In this document: positions 32,502 through 43,233 of the stretch, one piece after another
Position numbering within the stretch: position 1 is the first letter of the stretch
How the letters are laid out: every line of letters starts with the position of its first letter
Source: Calendula officinalis
Lineage: Eukaryota; Streptophyta; Magnoliopsida; Asterales; Asteraceae
Assembly (NCBI GenBank): GCA_963853835.1
Contig: OY970825.1
Span: 83,165,942-83,229,941, forward strand
DNA length: 64,000 nt
Reading direction: 5' to 3'
Notes under the pieces: model-generated
Databases searched by the model: none
What the model saw: the letters and a program-made list of their open reading frames with translations, nothing else
What the model was told of the DNA's origin: nothing
Position numbers and translations under genes: made by a program

Positions 32502-33891
32502 TGATGTGTATAAACTAGTTATAAAATAAACACCTAAATACGCCTTTCCTAGATTACCACACTCTTAAGCAAGTATGACCTAATCGTGAGCAATATAGTT
32601 CAGGTAAGTACGTTCGGGTATATTCGCCTCCACAGGGAACAATTAAACTGATTATATAAAATAAAACTAATTAATTAAACTAAACAAATAATAAAGAAAA
32701 GGGTTTTCATTTGGAACATTTGTATTTGCAAACTGATTAATAAAGCTAAAATTGATTTTTAAAGTAAACAATTGACTGAAAACGAAAAGGAAGTGTTTCA
32801 ATATTAAGGGGGATATTCACTATGAGTTGAATCCGTCTAGGTCTAGGTTTGGTTTTGAAGTACCGATTTAATTCATGTTCTAGGAGTTTAAGGGACTAGA
32901 TTTCTCTCAAAACCTTACAACGATTCTAATATGATCTCTAGGAATTTCTTCTCAAGAAACCCGTTTAAATTCACACTCCTGCTTGTTATTCTTAACTAGC
33001 TCTGGCTTTCCGAGACCTTCTAATCCTAGGAATTTCTTCTCTAAAGATCAGACTTTAAGTTGCACCTAAGTTATTGGTATTAAATCTCGGACCCCTATTT
33101 CTCGTGAGTCGCTGACTAGGTAAAAAGGTATGAAAAGTCAGGGAATTACTAGATTAATTCAATGTTGTCAATATTTTATCAACCAAGCAATAACCAGATC
33201 AAATAATGCAAAAGTGAAGGTTTAACAAAAAGGTTCTTTGTTAAAAACACAAGTATTCAAACAATCATCATAAAATCCTAAGAATATCCAAACCTAAAAC
33301 CCTAACTTCATCTAATCATAGCGAATATAAGATGATTAGCACATAGACATGCTAAAAATCATCAAACAAACGTGAAGAATTGTAATCATAAACATAGTAT
33401 CATAAACATAGTAATAATCAATGATGATAGAAAACCAATGTTTGATGCTTGAAATCTCGATCTTGAGTGCTCCAATGGTGTTTTTCGGCTACCTTTCGAA
33501 TTAGGTCAAAAGTCTTTAATTCAGATCTGCGGATTTGTTTAAATAGTTATCTGATCGCTAAAAATCGTGTCGCTATCTTCCAATCACGTCGCTATTTTTT
33601 ATTTTTCGTGTGCAAACAGAAACCCGAAATCGCTAAGAGATCAAAAATCACGTTTGGGAATAGCGATGGAAATCGCGTCGCTATCTAGAGATAGCGACAC
33701 TATTTCTGGTTTTTCTGCAGTCTTTCGTTTCTTGTGCTGTTTTGACCCATTTTTGTCACTTTTTCTTCTATAGCCTGCAAAAAATACAATGGAAACTCCA
33801 ATTTGAGTGACAACATCATATTCTAATCGATAAACACATATAAAAATAGGTATATTGACAGATAAATGTATGTATAAATCTGCCAATATCA
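32502..33891 (-). repeat. 5' LTR of Athila element F
   Basis: This is a 1390-bp LTR with inverted TGAT/ATCA ends. The PBS is adjacent on its left and the TSD GGAAT on its right. At 33540-33710 it carries several TCGCTATC words, including GTCGCTATC-TAGA-GATAGCGAC, a perfect 9-bp inverted repeat near 33677-33698. Confidence 0.85.
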
Positions 33892-34394
33892 GGAATATAT
33901 GTTGATTATTAATCCCCATCCATCATACTCTATTTAGAGCCCTTGACAGGCAATCTCTTTAACGCTGCACATGCATATTGTGACATTGATGAGACAATAT
34001 TCCCGTCGTTAGGGAGATATTTGCACGTTAACGTTGATAAGGAACGACGTGAAAGAACGTGGCATGTACCCAATTTGTCTCATATGGATCCCCCGATTGC
34101 ACATAGTGATAAGTATGTGCAAAAATTTCTAAGTCTACAAAATGTTTCTAATTAGCTACCAGACACACTTAATGACTTAACAAATGTCACGAGATCAAAT
34201 GTACATGCTGCATATGTGCCTGCAAGGATAGACGTCCCTGTGAGATGCCAAAGTCCGTTTAAACATGTTGCATCGGTTGAACCCATCGTGCAAAGGACGC
34301 TGCCATTGGCTGTCCAATCCTCCGCTCTTCCCAAAAAAAGAGGAAGACTGGTTCGGTTCCAAGGATGTTCTGCCTCAAAGGAGGAGAAGTTCTG
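33892..34394 (+). pseudogene. Copia E pol, part 2: integrase C-terminal region
   Basis: It resumes with GGAAT (TSD) and YVDY.SPSIILYLEP, then TGNLFNAAHAYCDIDETIFP, RTWHVPNLSHMDPP, VTRSNVHAAYVPARI and KKRGR (about 34330-34345), a basic linker motif typical of the Copia region between integrase and RT. It breaks at 34394, where LTR B is inserted after TTCTG, and resumes at 49942. Frames shift at about 34150 and 34350. Confidence 0.85.
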
Positions 34395-34691
34395 TGTAAC
34401 ACCCGTATTTTTAAAACATCGTTTAAATCATTTAAAATACATTTTTCCCAATATTTGACATATTGTCCAATATACAGTTTAACAAAAACTTTAAAACCTT
34501 TATCAGAGTTTACAAAAATACGGTGTCACCAAGTATATCAAAACCATAGGCAACGGGATCTACCTATGAGCTCCCGAACTAAGCATCTCTAGGCCACTTC
34601 TAGTGCTACCTTCTATCACTTCAACCTGTACCTGAGTACATAGCCACAAAACAAACGTAGTACGTGAGGCAAAATAGTCTCGTGAGATACA

Positions 34692-36832
34692 TGTAACATC
34701 CCAAAACCCGGCCTAGTAGTTTATTGACCTTAAGGTATCTTATTAAATGATTATCTGACTAAATGCTTAGTTAATTTAATTAGCCTGTTGTATTTTGCGG
34801 TATTTTAACCAAGGGGTTAAAATACCCGACTTGTGATTTATTTGGAGTGAAAATGTGAATTTTATATTTTTGGATTCCTTGTTAAATATCGTTTCCGGAA
34901 ATGCTTTCGTTTTAAAATTGGAGTCCGTTTACTATTTTAAATAAATTATTTACGAAAGGGACTTTCAGACATATACTGTTAATTGATAAAAGGCCACAAA
35001 AGGGGGCCCACCCTTTTGTTTGGCCGACCTCTAGAGAGAGAGAGGGACTCTCCCTCTTTTCTTTTACTTGCTATTTTTCAAACATTATCCTCCCTATCAC
35101 TATTTCATTGCTACACAAAAACCCATCTTTTCTCTACTTGTTCTTGAGTAAACTTGGTGATTTCTTGGTGCTAGGACCCGACTTTGGTACTCAAGTTTGT
35201 GTAGAAGAAGTCTAGAAGTAAGTTTCATCCTTCCCTTTTGTTGTTCTTGGTGTTCTTGAGCTAGAGTTTGAACTAGGGTTTATGTAGCTTGATGATTTGT
35301 TGGTGAGTCTTGTTATGGATGTTGTTTTATGTGTTTGTGCAAGCTTTTACGTCATTTGTATGGTTGATTGTTGAAGGAAGGCAAGTTTTGGTGAAAATCA
35401 CCTTCAACCTCCATTAATGGTGGATGTTGAAGGTGGGTTTTGACAAATCTTGGATTTCTTCATGTTTGAATGAATAGAATTATTTATTAGGTTGAGAAAT
35501 CATGATTGGTAAGTTATGGATGGTGAAAACCTAGTATAGATGATTATGTGAATTAATCTAGTTGGTGTTTGGGTCAAAATGACTAACTAGTGATCTTGGA
35601 AGTATCATACTTGGATTTGTGATGGTTATGACCTTGATGGAATTGTTAAATGATTGTGAATTGCTAGTTTAAGGATTAATTGCTAGTTAATGGAAATGTG
35701 GAAGTGTTAGGATCATATTCGGGTTTTTGGCCCGTTTGGGTCAACTAGTGGTGAATACTTGATAAATGGTCCAAATGGTCAATTGTGTTGATGAAGGATT
35801 TGTGCTAGTTGTAAATGTCATAAATGGGCATTTTATGAGTCTTGTGTGTTTAGTTGTTGAAATTGTTGATTTTGACAATTCGGTGGATCATCACTAACTC
35901 GGTATATTGTTGACAGGAACCGGGAAGGATACTCAGTGATACTAGCTCACTGAGTTAGGGAATCGGAAGTTGAAAGGTGAGTGGATTCGACCTACAACTC
36001 GGGTTTCGGTTTATTCGTTTGGTATTGGCATATTTGTAAAAATCACAGGAAATTACCAGACAAGAGAAGTTCACGGCGTGAACTTCTCTTCGCGATCGTG
36101 AAGTCGGTCCAGCTAAGTTGTTGATTCATCGCGAAGTAGTTCACGATCAGAGTTCACGTCGCGAACTCTAGTTCGTGATCGTGAACTGGAGTTCGCGATT
36201 GGGAACTCTGTTGTGACGTGTTTCGCGGTGTTTTTCGTAGCTAGTCTACTTGTTATGTATGCCTAGTGTTAGGGAATACCATACATGACTATGTGCACAA
36301 TCGGGACGAGGTCAGTGTCGGATGGATAACGGCTGGGCACAGTGTATCGACTAATAGGGTATCCGACCTTACCTGTATGCGTTACATGGTTAAGGGGAGG
36401 GAGTTGCCCGGGTGTTGGATACAAAACGCTATCGGTTACCGTGGTTTTGGCCGACCATGGTTTAAGGCCCGCAAAGCCGCCGATCCTCTCAAATAAGTGA
36501 TTATCTAACCGGAGATGTTCTTTAACTTCCGTGTTTAAGTGTTTAGTGTAGTTGGTAGTGTTAAGAAATCATTCACTTAGCTTTTGTGCTAATCCCTCCC
36601 TTATTGACACATTTCAGGTTGGATGGCTTGAATGGGTCGGGCTTGGACGGGAAGTTTGACCATGCTTAAATTATATGTTTTGTAAAATGAGACGTGTTTA
36701 GTAATACCGTCTTTTAACAAATATTGGGTTGTAATATTTTGTGGGACCATGGTTTGTAAACTTAATTAAACTAGATGCTTCCGTGATATAGGTTAATACT
36801 TAATTGCCTTTTAAAAAAAATGCGGTGTTACA
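34692..36832 (+). mobile_element. Solo LTR A' (family related to A)
   Basis: It runs from TGTAACATCCCAAAACCCGG to GCGGTGTTACA, 2141 bp, flanked by ATACA (34687-34691 and 36833-36837). It shares the start and the block GTCAGTGTCGGATGGATAAC.. with element A's LTR but is longer and diverged. It is inserted in LTR B just before that LTR's GGTTTTAGACCC block. Confidence 0.93.
36062..36203. repeat. Palindrome cluster in LTR A'
   Basis: 36062-36090 is a 29-nt perfect palindrome: 14-bp arms around a central G, core GTTCACG-G-CGTGAAC. It is followed by related imperfect palindromes: AGAGTTC..GAACTCT near 36148-36168, AGTTCGTGATCGTGAACT near 36169-36186 and AGTTCGCGATTGGGAACT near 36189-36206. The cluster corresponds to 9341-9414 in LTR A, but the arms have different flanking letters. 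Confidence 0.88.
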
Positions 36833-36966
36833 ATACACGGGTTTTAGACCCAAATAATAATAATAATCGTCATTTCATAAATATATAAACATATATATAA
36901 ACTACATAAATACCGTATAGTCACCCTATTGTGACTTTAGCTACACTGCTTCCCTAGCAAACATAT

Positions 36967-37171
36967 CTAGTACCTAAACATATAGGTACCAGGAGCACAA
37001 CATGTCTAGTACATAAACATATATGTACTAGAAGCACAAACTTGTCCAATACATAAACATATATGTATTAGAACCTAACATACCTAGTACCAAACATATG
37101 CGTACTAGAAGCACCCGTGTGCTTAGTGTATAAACATATATACACTCGGTGTATAAACATATATACCACCG
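36967..37171. repeat. Six-hairpin array with invariant AACATA loop in LTR B
   Basis: Hairpins lie at 36967-36992, 37006-37031, 37046-37071, 37084-37108, 37123-37148 and 37147-37171, with a period near 39 bases except the last. Every loop is AACATA (TATGTT on the LTR's sense strand). Left stem arms are CTAGTACCTA, CTAGTACATA, CCAATACATA, CTAGTACCA, TTAGTGTATA and CGGTGTATA. The right arms change to match: GTACTAG becomes GTATTAG in unit 3 and ATACACT in unit 5. The last two units share a base pair or two at the junction. Confidence 0.85.
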
Positions 37172-38948
37172 CTCAGTGACCGGGGATCCCCCGCGTCACC
37201 ACCATCTATCTCTTATCATAACCTAACAGTTATGACAGTCAAAGCCTTCGGCTATCACATTAAACATCAACAAGTTAGTTATCTAATAATAACAATATGT
37301 AATTAGTTCAACATAGTGTGAACGTACCTGTATAGTCCCATGGACTCGATCATAAGCAACCCACATCTATATTCACATCTATGAACCCTAGGAGGTCCAT
37401 ATCTACTCACTTCATAAGATACGTTTCTCATTTTATCGATATCATAATACTTTTATCTCTTCGTTGACTATAATACACAATTATTATTAGTCTCATCATA
37501 TTCATTTCATATATATGCGTTCTTTACTTTTATAAGTAAATCTTACCAATAGATACTCATCACTATAAAATCATTCACATTTGCTTTACTAATACATATC
37601 TATAATAAAGGCTCATTATACATACTTTTAATCAATTACTTCATTATTATGGTTCATTAACATAGATTCCATCATTACTTTAATTTATCGTATTTTCCTT
37701 CAAATTCATCAATCATACTAGATATATTCTAGTATCACATTCTACATACTTTCATACATTTTCAATCACTATCTTTATCAAAATATTTATTAATAAAGAC
37801 CCATAGAATATCATATGTATTTTAAAAACTATTTGCTATGTACTCAGTTTAAAAGTCTCATGTACTCACCTTAGCGATAGCTAAATCCATATCGTGCTCA
37901 TCAACACGAATCCTTGCTTCCCGCCTTTGGAATATCTCCAACCTTTAGGTTCTTTCAACCTATCAACATAATAATCACATTTCTAGTTATCCTTAATAAC
38001 TAGATAACACATAATTTCTATTTTCATCTTTAACCACCAAGTTCATCCAACTTGGTCGAAACCTCAAAATCTTAGTTCCAAGGTTTCACCAACGAAACCC
38101 AAACCTAATCACAACCCAAGGTCGACATCATTAGTCTCCATTATTAGTCTCATAACACTAATTAGCCACCAACACTCTTTTTCCCAAATTTTGGTTACAT
38201 GCAAAACCCTAGGTTTAACCAATCTTAAGATTCTTACAAATCTTAACCATACACTTGTTTCCTTTATTAAAATATCATCTATTAAGTGTATAAAACATTT
38301 ATTTTACCATTTAAGAAAACCCCAAGAAGTAGGGTTCGAGATCCAAGCTTTTACTTCCATGGATCTAAAGTAATAAACATCAATGAGTGAAGATTGACCT
38401 TAATCTTCGACAATAGAAGCAAAATCAGCTGATTCGGACCCCAAAATCGGCTTCGGATGACCTTTTCCACTCAAAATATGTATAAGAACTTAGAGAGAGA
38501 GTTAAGGTTTCAAGTTTGGCACTTAATGGCCAAAAACCCGTATTTAAGGTGTTCCAGACGAAAATCAGCAGTAACTGATCAGCACTAACAAATCAGCAGT
38601 AACAAATTAGCACTAACTGAAAGTGCCCTTTTTGACCTTGTTTCGTCCATAACTTTCTCTTACGATGTCCAAATAACACGAAACCAATTCCTACGTTCTT
38701 TAAATGATTTATCCTTATTTATCATATTTTTTCATAATTTTATTTAACACAAAAATTTGGGTCGTTACATGTAACATACGCGTTTTATTTTGAGAGTTGG
38801 AAATTTTTAAGATTGATAATAACTGGTAAATGATAAGGTAATAAGTTTTGTTAGATGGAAGTATTGTTAAAAATCTGTGTTTTGGGTAATTGATTAAATG
38901 GGATAAGTTAAAATGGGAGAAAAGCTGAAAATTGCAGCATTCTGGGTA

Positions 38949-39128
38949 GATAGCGGCGCTATCCATAGATAGCGGCGCTATCTTGGGCAAATTTGGAACA
39001 GCAACTCGAAATAGCTAAGGGGAAAACGCGAAAAATTTAGAGATAGCGACGCTATCTCTGGAGATAGCGGCGCTATTTAGCGCGGGGTCGAGATAGCGGC
39101 GCTATCTTGGGCAGATAGCGGCGCTATC
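38949..39128. repeat. Six copies of GATAGCG(G/A)CGCTATC in LTR C
   Basis: Copies of the 15-nt palindrome are at 38949, 38968, 39042 (central A), 39063 (last base T), 39092 and 39114. Arms are GATAGCG and CGCTATC, seven perfect pairs around one base. Spacing is irregular (19, 74, 21, 29 and 22 bases). Confidence 0.93.
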
Positions 39129-40919
39129 TTGTGCAGATTAGGCATAAAATCAGGATTTTTCCCCCATTTCAGCCCAAATAACCTCTAGAACTTTCTCTTC
39201 TCGGTGTTGGGCGATTTTGGACGATATTTGGTGCTTTTGGGCAGATTATAGCTAGAAATCAAAGGATTTTCATCTATTGTATTGATAATTAAGGTAAAAC
39301 ATCATCCCTATCACCATGCATATGTATAAATTGATGTATTGAGTTAGTAGGTCATGAACCCTAGTTAGGGTTTGAGTTATGGAACTGAAATTGATGATTG
39401 TAGACTATGTATGACTGATATTGAACTAGGAAATTGGAAGTTAGCATGTGATTATGCACTAGATGTAAAGTTAGAAGTTTAGGGTTTTGGGGTTAATCAC
39501 CAAGTTTGGGAATTGGTGATTAAGGGTCATTCTAGTTGTGATTTTGAGCTTGTATATTGAATGAGATAAGTGTAATTGTGATAGGTAAACAATTGGGAAA
39601 TTGTGGTGATTGTATCAATCGGTGACAATGGAATTTGACTAAAGGAAGTACTTGGCTCGTATTGGCAATTGCTTAATCCCAGGTGAGTTCATCTATGTAC
39701 AACTGTATACTAGTAGTTATATATTTAAATGCTACGTGTTTAATTGTTATTTGGTTTATTATTATCACATATGCGATGCCTAGAACATTGAATTGGTAAT
39801 TCTAGTGATTTGACTGTAGTATGATTAAATGAAGTTTGACTCATTAATAGACTTTTGCTATGTGTATTGACTTGTAAGAATATAGTGATTATTTGTAGTA
39901 TGCCTTGTGTATAATCTTTTGATAGATGTCTTGATTGATGGAATATCCTTGAAGTGTCTCACTAGATATCGATTCATGTCGTATAAATTCCTTGTGTTAC
40001 GTCTCGGTTGGATTGCTCTAGTATGAGATGCATTTTTATTGATTCGGGTTGTGATAATCCTATTGTTCCGTTCTCGTGGAGTCATTGTTGTTATTGTTTC
40101 GTTTGATATCGAATATGAGTTACCCGTACGAATTCCTTGAGAGATAATTTCGTTTCGTGAGGACCCACGGCGGCTTGAGTATTACTTTGTGTAATATGTT
40201 GAGCGGTGGACGCGGGAGTACCTGGCGGAGGAGTGGTATGGACCGTGGTGGTGAAGCTGGATCATGGACTCGGTTAGGGGTGCCTTGATCACCTTCATCG
40301 GCCTCATTCCCTAATGGCCTAAGGGGGAATGACGCACTTTGATTCGTTTGGATGGTATTGAGATCTCATTGGTTCATGATGCGGTATTGTCTATCGGTTC
40401 CGGTGGTTAAGTGATGATTCTCGTGGAGTGTTGATTCGGTGATTGGTTCTCAATTGTGTTTATTATCTTGCAAACTCTTGTTGATTCTTGCGATATAGTT
40501 GTATTCTCAATGTCAGTCATTCAGTGATTCTTGTTGATCCCGGATAAGTGTTGATGCTCGGCTATGACGGATTCTCGGTAAATCTCATGTTAAGTTGTAA
40601 AGCTTCTCGGTCAGTTATGCATTGCTGTGTACTTGCTATAATATGAATTACTTAAATAGTTTTATACCATTTTATATGTTATTATTTCTTTGTTTTGTAT
40701 ATAATGCTAGTATTATTTTGTACTTTATGAACTCACTAAGCTCGTTGTAGCTTACCCGTTTAGTGGACTAACTTTTTACAGGAAAAGATAAGAGTAAGCA
40801 TATAAGATCTTGAAGTTGATCGGAGGCTTAGAGGTTATACTTCGGGCATATATTTAGGTATGTGGGAGTTGGGTATTTTTGTATTCCAGTTATGTAGTTA
40901 GTTGGTTTGTATCCATAGT

Positions 40920-43218
40920 TGTAACGTCCCGAAATTTCTGATAAATAAATATTACCCTAACCCTTTAAATTGAATAAGTTAGGGAGTAATTTTATGATTT
41001 GGTCATATTTCTGTTCCTACCAAATTTATTACTATCATGAAATATATGCATTTGTTTTGTCCTTTACTTGTCTTAACTTCCGAGTGAGGGTATTAATTAT
41101 GTCGGGTCATAGCAATCAGTTGTAAGGTCCGAACTTGTGTAGTTCCTTTTGGGCTCATCCATTTGTCCGAAGTGGGCTCAAGTAAAAAGAGGTCCGAATG
41201 AATAATAGGGGTGTTGGGCTTGCGTTTTACTAGCTGGGCTGTTGAGCCCATTTTTCGTTTTTCCCGGCTAAGGTATTCCACGTTATTTCATATCATAATA
41301 ATAATATAAATATTGTTCTTTGGGAATTAACCCTAGCCGTTTTTTTCTCTTCATCCGATTCTCTCCTTTCCTGGTATACCCCTTCCCAAGAAGTGTAAAC
41401 CACCTCCTCCGCCGTATTTATTTTCCGATCAAAACTACACCATTTCCACCGGAGAAGCCACAGTAATCCGCTTACTGTTAACACTACCACCACCGCAGCT
41501 TATTACCACTATTCCGATCGGTTTCCGGCTAAGTTTTGCTTACCGTCGTTCGGGTTTGCCGCCACTGCAGCCGTGAACGCCACCGCCACCATCTTAATCT
41601 TCTGTTGTTAACGCCACCGTGAGTTTTTCCATTTTCTGCTACACAATACATCTCCTCATTTCATCCGAAAAACTTTCCCGTTCACACTCCACTGTCGTGA
41701 ACTCCATAGCTTCCATTAGCTCCGGCGAAGCCTGCCACCGTGAGCTCCTTAGTTTCTGATTACTCCGGCGAGGTCTGCCGCCACCACCGCCATACATTTT
41801 GGTTCCGTCGCTGTACGTTCCGGGCTCCGGTAAACTTCGTTTCCTGGTGACTTTGTATTATTCCATTCGAGCAAGTCTTCTAATTGATGGTGTTTGCGTT
41901 TTTCCGGTAGGGCTCGAACAAAAGATGATTTGAGGGTAGTAGCTATGGCAGCCGGTGTTTGGGATAACGAATCGAGCTCGAGCACTTTGACGGTGGCACT
42001 CTACCGTATTCTGTTTCACCAAAGTAAGTAGGCTCGAAGTCCTTGTTTATTCCGAAGACTGAGTATAAGGTTCTTTTGGTAAGCTATTAAGAAATCTGCT
42101 AGTCTTTTTTCTTCATTTTTTCCATTTGTTTTCTTTTGCCAATCTGAGGAATCGAGAATTGGGTGTGGTGGGTTTATGGTCTCAAGCAAACTATATTGCA
42201 AGGAAAGTTTTTGTGACAATTACTATATTATAAGAGGAAAAGTTTCTAATATTATATTTATATAAGAGAAAAGTTTATTATTATTAAACTAAGAGAAAAG
42301 TGATTTTATTTAATCAAGGGAAATATTTAATTAGTCTCTAATCAAGAGAAAAACATTTTACGAGTCTGAGTTGGGTTTTGATCTGAATTATCTTTTGTGC
42401 CTTAGGACCGTTTAGACGTAAGCTGGACAGTAGGGTAGACTGTTGAGAGGTCTTCGGAGCTTACGTTTCTCGAGGTGAGTATTCTCACCGTGTATTCAGT
42501 TTTAACTTTATACATGCATGACTTACGTGTTACATTACTTGCACCATATTTGCTATCTGAGTTATCTGTTATCTGAGTTATCTGTGATCTAGCATCTTGT
42601 GTTCTGAGTTTCTGAGTTCCGAGTTTCTGAGTTTTGAGTTAAACATATACATAATATATCTGACTTGACACCGAAGAGCACTGGTGTCAGACGTTTTGAC
42701 TTGGCACCGAAGAGTACTGGTGCCAGGCCTTTTTACTCACACCGAAGAGTACAGGTGTTGAGGTGGTGTGAGGCGGGTCGAGGTTGATCTCTCGTCCCAA
42801 GTCACCCTAGCGCGCTATATAAATCTGAGTAATAAAATCTGAGAAATAAATCTGAGTAATTAATCGAGTAGATTCTGAGTAGGAGTACACCGATGTGCCC
42901 TCATGTGTTGTATGTTATGATTGTTTGCATTTTGAGAATTATTCACTCAGCTTCCCCAGCTGACCCCTATTTCCCCCACATTGTTTCAGGTACCAGCAGA
43001 GGAAAGGAGAAGGTGGACGGTTGACCGCTGTAACTTTCATTACCGATGTGGACGGCATTTAATATTTAAAAACACTTAATTTTAACTATTTCCGCATTAA
43101 ATACATTTTTAAATGAAAATACTATTATTGAGATTTAATTATTCAAGTTATTGGGACCTTTTGATTATAATTTTATTTTCAAAAATTTTAAAAATCTTGT
43201 AAATTTTAGGGTGTTACA
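40920..43218 (+). repeat. 5' LTR of D
   Basis: This 2299-bp LTR begins TGTAACGTCCCGAAATTTC and ends GGGTGTTACA. It contains CTGAGTTATCTG-type short repeats (42555-42640), the three-hairpin array (42666-42758) and the core CACTCAGCTTCCCCAGCTGA (42945-42964). Confidence 0.96.
42666..42758. repeat. Three-hairpin array with GAAGAG loop, LTR of D
   Basis: TGACACC-GAAGAGCACT-GGTGTCA (42666-42689), TGGCACC-GAAGAGTACT-GGTGCCA (42702-42725) and ACACC-GAAGAGTACA-GGTGT (42739-42758) repeat every 36-37 bases. Stem letters change in pairs (A-T to G-C at the third position) while the loop is kept. An identical array is at 49241-49333. Confidence 0.88.
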
Positions 43219-43221
43219 AGT

Positions 43222-43233
43222 TGGTATCAGAGC
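43222..43233 (+). promoter_or_regulatory. Primer binding site of D
   Basis: TGGTATCAGAGC starts three bases after the 5' LTR, the tRNA-iMet type. Confidence 0.93.

Larger units (their letters stand above)
23944..33891 (-). mobile_element. Athila-type Ty3/Gypsy element F, minus strand, 3' LTR lost
   Basis: The 5' LTR is 32502-33891 (TGATGTGTATAA..GCCAATATCA). Next to it lies a tRNA-Asp-type PBS (32478-32495, minus strand TGGCGCCACTGCCGGGGA), usual for the Athila/Tat branch. Reading right to left come gag, protease, RT, RNase H, integrase and then an extra env-position ORF, the Athila layout. The right flank GGAAT (33892-33896) matches GGAGT (23935-23939) of the Copia host with one change. No copy of the LTR is present at the left side; the element stops near 23943 in AT-rich 3' sequence, so the 3' LTR has been deleted. 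Frameshifts and stops occur throughout. Confidence 0.9.
34395..38769 (-). mobile_element. Solo LTR B, minus orientation, with nested LTR A'
   Basis: The plus strand runs TGTAACACCCGTA.. to GGGTCGTTACA. TSD TTCTG is at 34390-34394 and, beyond the later insertion C, at 49942-49946, both inside Copia pol. Without A' and its TSD it is 2229 bp. No internal region is present, so the element was reduced to one LTR, presumably by unequal recombination. Orientation follows the related truncated LTR at 6836 and the start/end motifs. It contains a six-hairpin array (36967-37171), and another repetitive piece at 38575-38615 with CAGTAACTGATCAGCACTAA-like units. Confidence 0.88.

Noticed and set aside
36967..37171. 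CRISPR-like array
   Set aside because: Regular spacing near 39 bases and repeated units, but the units are the hairpins themselves, there are no unique spacers, and the genome is a plant's.
41093..42219. Four short minus-strand frames in the LTR of D, each repeated at 47668-48794
   Set aside because: They are duplicated only because the LTR is. They run antisense to the element and have no recognisable protein.
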